This document shows positions 60,035 through 64,000 of a DNA stretch of 64,000 nt, piece after piece. The position numbers and the translations under genes were made by a program. The notes below the pieces were generated by a model. It was not told where the DNA came from and did not search any database. It was given only the letters and a program-made list of their open reading frames with translations. Origin of the DNA: Phaeotremella fagi. Its lineage: Eukaryota; Basidiomycota; Tremellomycetes; Tremellales; Phaeotremellaceae. The DNA is taken from contig BCHU01000007.1 in assembly GCA_001599715.1 (NCBI GenBank), forward strand, positions 1,431,586 to 1,495,585. Reading direction: 5' to 3'. Each line of letters opens with the position of its first letter. Position 1 is the first letter of the stretch.

Positions 60035-61503
60035 ATGAAATCAACCATTATCGCTCCTGTCGGAGCTTACTATAACGAAGAACTCGCTGCACTCTTTCCC
60101 GGTCCTTACGCTGCTCATTATCTGGTCAACGACCGTAAAGGTGATCCAATCTGGGCCACCCCAGATGATCTCCATCATTTCGAAGTCTGGCTACGAGCAC
60201 CCATTCAATCTCTCGCTCACGTCCCGGACTACATGTTTCCTCGTTTACTCACTCAGTTCGGTTTCGAGAGATACTATTATGAAGATCGATCCATTGTCCA
60301 AATGATGACATCTTCCAACACCGCCATCTGTGCCGTTAACGGTAAACTCACCAAAGGTTGTCACACGTATGACGTTGTTTGTGTTCCAGGCATGCTTTAT
60401 ATGTAAGTTTTGGGTTAAACTCCGCTGACACCAGTCAATCCTCGTTCACCCCTCGAGATCAAATTTACGAATGTAGAGCCGCTACTTCCCACGGTTTCAA
60501 AACAATCATCCACTCCCTCACGGTCAATCTAGAAAACGGAAAGTACTATGTCAAACTCAACAGCTGTCTCTTCTGCAACGGTAAAGGGAAAGCTCTCAAG
60601 AACGTAAAGTGCGACGCCATGGGTCAAATCGTCTATCAACTTCCAGGCTTTGACTCTGTCATCGTTCACAACCCCAAATCCCCTTGGATCCCTTCTCAAG
60701 CGGTGATGGATCTCGCTCAACCTTTCATCGACGCCGCCAACGCTGCCTCCGTTCTCGACGTTTACCAAGGTGGTTCCGGTTCACGAGGTGGTAGTATAGA
60801 TCCGGAAACACCTCTCCATGTCCCATCCAGACATGTCATTCGCATCAACGCGCTCGACGGCTTGGATCTGGAGTCCTACGATTACAACTGCGGTGACGTT
60901 AGCGTTGAGGATGATCTAGCTGATCCCACGGATCTGATCAAAGAGATTGAAAAGGTTAGACGAAGAGTAGAATCAAAACGACGTCTGGATGAAGAGGTTC
61001 CCCTTCTACCACCCACCACCTCACTCCCCACCTCGTCCACCATCGTCTCCACCGGTCCACCAGTCTACTCCCAAGCCGCCATCCGTGCGTGTTGGCATAA
61101 AATCGACGAAGCTAGTAAAGAGTTGGAGCTTTTGATGGACTTGGGTATTCAAACCGGTTTCCGTGAACCAGACGGTTCAATCCCTGAAGCTGAAACCCAA
61201 TCCCTAGCTGCAGAAGATCAAGTTGGAGCTAAGGTCGAGGCGATGGAGAACGGGTTCAGCAAACGTCAGACCAAAGCTTGGGGAGTTGTTCTCAGGCAGA
61301 AGGAGCCTCTGTTCAAAGCTCAACGTCCTGGGTATGGCCTCGATTCTACTTCAATCGTCAACGCCATGCCAGTTTTCGATACAGTCCTGAAGCCTCCAGC
61401 GGAACCTGAAATGAAAGCTGAAAGCGTTCGTCAAAACTCTGTTCAATCGGAGAAGCTGTACAAACGTGTTCAAGCTTATACAGAGGCTGAAGAGGAATTG
61501 TAG
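60035..61503 (+). CDS. Unknown protein, two exons
   Basis: Exons 60035-60402 and 60435-61503 (intron 32 nt) give 478 residues. The first 230 look folded: GAYYNEELAALFPGPYAAHY, HHFEVWLRAPIQSLAHVPDY, FGFERYYYEDRSIVQMMTSS, CVPGMLYIQSSFTPRDQIYE, GFKTIIHSLTVNLENGKYYV and KLNSCLFCNGKGKAL. The rest is more charged with a predicted helix-rich stretch (IRACWHKIDEASKELELLMD, then LFKAQRPGYGLD). Strong third-codon C bias is visible, as in well-expressed genes. I do not recognise a family. There is no signal peptide. Confidence 0.72.
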
Positions 61504-61865
61504 AGGAAACGAAAAAGGAATCGTAGGGTTTAACGCGGGTTTGGTTGTTTTGGTTTGGTGTGGTCTGGTCTGGTCTTTGGTTTTGGTCATACAGAGAAGA
61601 ACGAACTAGGTGGGGTGAGAGTTTGCGGTGGGTGATTGGTAGTGATGAGTGATGATTAGGCGTGACAAGTGGTTGTGTTTATAGATTCCTTTTCGTCTCA
61701 GATTACAGTTAGTATTGTGTTTTTCTTCGGTTTCGGTCTTTGGTTCACGATCTGATCTAGTGTCTGGTCCATTGTAAATACATCGATAGAGTTTCGATTC
61801 TACATACCGATGAATATACCTGACTCCGTGGTTGTGATAAGGTAACGTCTAATGATTCAACCTAG
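61504..61865. other. 3' region with simple repeats
   Basis: Contains TGGTTTGGTGTGGTCTGGTC-type low-complexity sequence at about 61545-61585, likely the 3' UTR of the preceding gene, followed by sequence without coding signal. The next frame opens at 61866. Confidence 0.4.
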
Positions 61866-62303
61866 AGCTCACTGCGTTATTGGCCACACCACAAACATAT
61901 CATCAAATCAAACAAACAACCCTGCTTCAAGAGACACCAGACGTTGTGGGTACATAGGTTGGTTGGGAGACGGGTGGAAGGATATGGTATTAACAAACAA
62001 CCCAAAGGCTTCAGACGGAAGTTAGTTGTCAGGGAGAACTTCGGTGTGAAAATGTCAGTTCTGATGAATCTCGAGGTTGTCAGGCTCATGAACATGTTGA
62101 CCAACCATTTAAAAAACGCGGATTGCATGCTTTCTACCAGGTCGTCTATCGAGGAGAAGAACATGAAGGTCATTCTCCCATCTCGAACTTCAGCTCGAAG
62201 GTTGTCTCTGGTTGGAGGTAGGAGGGATAACGAGTTCACGAAATACACCAGGGGTATGATAGATTGGAAGGGAGCCTACAACGACTACAGTAGGTGTCTC
62301 TAA
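61866..62303 (+). CDS. Histone H2B-like frame, degenerate or a divergent variant
   Basis: An open frame without a good upstream ATG reads GRRVEGYGINKQPKGFRRKL, FGVKMSVLMN, TRSSIEEKNMKVILP, then VGGRRDNEFTKYT. Block by block this follows the H2B histone fold: KRVESYSSY (alphaN), GISxKxMxILN (alpha1), KSTISxREIQT..LILP (alpha2/loop), and EGTxAVTKY (alphaC). Spacing is nearly that of H2B. The first ATG is at 62052, inside the fold, so either a 5' exon is missing or the gene is a pseudogene. After KYTRG the frame ends at 62303, or continues through an intron with a weaker fit. The alignment is by eye only. Confidence 0.45.
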   Translation, partial: SSLRYWPHHKHIIKSNKQPCFKRHQTLWVHRLVGRRVEGYGINKQPKGFRRKLVVRENFGVKMSVLMNLEVVRLMNMLTNHLKNADCMLSTRSSIEEKNMKVILPSRTSARRLSLVGGRRDNEFTKYTRGMIDWKGAYNDYSRCL

Positions 62304-62621
62304 GTGCAAACGATTCCTAATTATCTCAGCTCTACCTCTCACTCCGCTGCGTTGTATCCTGAGATTCTCTCACCAGTCTTTCCTAGTCCTCATTGGAATA
62401 CATCAAATCCAGTAACGATCGCTTTGGATACCGAAAACATGTTGGTATGGTCAGGTCTCACTTAACGTCTTGATAGCAGCTCAGCTCTCGGCGTCTTCGA
62501 TACCATCCTGGATTGTCCAATGGACTTTTCTGATCAATCGACAAAGGGTTCATTGGCAACATAGCGATAGTCTCATCCTTAAACTTTAACCTTGATAGAA
62601 CGAAACAAAACCACTAGTCTC

Positions 62622-63005
62622 ATGGTCACCACCCCATTGCATAACCCCCACAGCTCGTTCTCGAGTCCCGTTCCACAATGGTCAGTCCTTCCTGATTACA
62701 TTTCTCACAATGGATCAAACTCACCAAGTCACAGACCAAACCATTTTACACCTTACCCTCTCCTGCCAGTTTCGACACCTGCATACCTACTTGATCGAGT
62801 GCGCCGTTTGGTGACATCATCTGGCTTGACTTCAAAGTGGTTCAGCCGTGCAAAGGAAACGGACTTTCATCTATCTTATGATCGACCCGATAAACATCAG
62901 CTCTCCAATCAGCCTCCAAATTTCAAACTCCACTGCGTCTTCGTTCAACCTACGGAAATCGTCAACCCTGCCTGGAATTGTTGTTTCTCGGATACATCTG
63001 ATTAA
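62622..63005 (+). CDS. Doubtful Pro/Ser-rich frame
   Basis: A frame starting MVTTPLHNPHSSFSSPVPQW and ending CCFSDTSD is Pro/Ser/His-rich in its first half and has a slightly more protein-like second half (LLDRVRRLVTSSGLTSKWFS). It has no recognisable domain and no confirmed splice partners. It may belong to the gene that continues at 63401, or be non-coding. Confidence 0.25.
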   Translation: MVTTPLHNPHSSFSSPVPQWSVLPDYISHNGSNSPSHRPNHFTPYPLLPVSTPAYLLDRVRRLVTSSGLTSKWFSRAKETDFHLSYDRPDKHQLSNQPPNFKLHCVFVQPTEIVNPAWNCCFSDTSD

Positions 63006-63400
63006 GATGATCAATCTGGGCGGACTTTTTACTCAGAAGGTTTACTCAGAAGGTCTTTAACTATCTATATCAACGACCAAGATGGTAACTCTATAAGCAA
63101 TCTCAATCGCGACGACAATTGCAACATGTTTGTGACACGGATTCGAGACTTGATTGATCGTTGATTTGAAGTCCACCGTCAACATCACAACTGATGGAAT
63201 ACAAAGGCATCACCATCACGAACAACGTGCGTCAAAAAAGGACAGTCGCAGATCACCTGGTCGCCTGGTTACCCATCACATTCGGAAATAAACTGGACCA
63301 GGCGGAAAGGTGATAAGTTTGATTACTCCATTTCTTGAGTTTCTAACAATATTCTTTCGACATTTCCTAATTGTCGAATCATTGGAGCTGAACGGAAGTT
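63006..63400. other. Unassigned stretch
   Basis: A frame from about 63194 reads MEYKGITITNNVRQKRTVAD then stops. Elsewhere nothing is supported. It probably contains the promoter or leader of the gene at the right edge. Confidence 0.35.
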
Positions 63401-64000
63401 ATGAACGTTACTTTTCCTAACCTTACCGCTGTCAATTCAGCCTTTGATGACCAACCCACTCAATATATCTACCTCCAGTCGTGTAACTCTATCTACTCAT
63501 TTTACAGAGTATTACGAGAACAATTTTGAAGTAGGATTAGAACCAGTCTTGCCGGAATTCGTAAGTTAACATTCAACGTTCAATTTGACCCTGTTGTAGG
63601 AAACCCTGAACGACCGTTCATCCGGTTCGAACCCTATCCCCCCTCCTATTTTAACAGACGACGAAATGGAAGAACAGCTCCTTTCAACTCTAGTGAGTGA
63701 CAGTGATGATCCAAGCTACGTATAGGATCGTAACAGAAACAATGAAGAATCCATGGAACGTCAGCGACTAGCTGAGATCCTGGATGATGTTCACCCATAT
63801 GTAAGTGGATATACGTTCGAGCTGACATTAGCCTAATTTCCAAAACCAACTCCAATCCGAAGAATCTATTAAACACATTAAAAGTTGATTGAAAACCAAG
63901 TCGTAAGTGACTTGATCAACCCTGACTGACGTTAGCCCGATTTCCAATCCCAACTCGAGTCACAAGAATCCACCAAACATATCAAAAGTTTAATCGACAC
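63401..64000 (+). CDS. 5' part of an unknown gene with repeated exons (runs off the right edge)
   Basis: Exons read YYENNFEVGLEPVLPEF, then ETLNDRSSGSNPIPPPILTD, DRNRNNEESMERQRLAEIL and DDVHPY, joined by GTAAGT/GTGAGT introns with CTGAC branches. Two further exons are similar: PNFQNQLQSEESIKHIK and PDFQSQLESQESTKHIK, each preceded by an intron ending in GA-C/CG-TTAG. In the first, the reading after KHIKS meets TGA, where the second has a T more, so it is frame-shifted or spliced differently. Acidic, hydrophilic protein. The start is not settled. Family unknown. Confidence 0.45.

Noticed and set aside
61877..62248. 123-codon minus-strand frame opposite the H2B-like frame
   Set aside because: No recognisable protein features. 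The plus strand shows histone-fold-like spacing instead.

Overview
The window looks like nuclear DNA of a basidiomycete yeast, probably of the Tremellomycetes. This is inferred from gene content and introns, not from a search. Almost every gene is broken by very short introns, commonly 31-36 nt. They start with GTRAGT, GTGGGT or GTAGGT and carry a CTGAC/CTAAC branch site just before the terminal AG. Gene density is high, both strands are used, and the gene set is fungal: AFG1, PEX12, NUP53, exportin-t, an ABCC transporter, an RNAi-type RNA-dependent RNA polymerase, a Zn2Cys6 factor, a Dal5-like permease and a CPS1-like carboxypeptidase. I saw no tRNA, rRNA, CRISPR or intact transposon.

Layout. 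0-7 kb: a partial gene, an RRM protein, a divergent NUP53/PEX12 pair and a small unknown protein. 7.8-14.2 kb: exportin-t (LOS1), a small mitochondrial protein and a signal-peptide-peptidase homologue that has lost its catalytic aspartates. 14.3-18.3 kb: a tandem array of five small paralogues of a family I do not recognise. 18.4-28.5 kb: AFG1, then a glutathione S-transferase and an ABCC transporter sharing one divergent promoter. 28.5-39.6 kb: a DUF1275 membrane protein, a cellular RdRP, a multi-pass membrane protein, and an amino-acid permease followed 25 bp later by a secreted beta-lactamase-fold hydrolase. 39.6-47.4 kb: an F-box-like protein, a secreted M43 metalloprotease fused to a ricin-B-type lectin domain, and a duplicated unknown gene whose second copy is broken. 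47.8-56.9 kb: a Zn2Cys6 regulator, an MFS transporter, and a divergent carboxypeptidase/Dal5-like permease pair. 57.6-64 kb: two unknown nuclear-looking proteins, a degenerate histone-H2B-like frame, and the start of a gene with tandemly repeated exons.

Functional links. Two head-to-head pairs make biochemical sense. The GST and ABCC exporter fit conjugation and export of xenobiotics. The Gly-Xaa carboxypeptidase and Dal5-like permease fit use of peptide nitrogen. The least explained elements are the five-gene paralogue array, the catalytically dead peptidase homologue, the H2B-like frame and the repeated exon at the right edge. All spliced models were built by hand from splice signals and frame, so terminal exons are less certain than cores.
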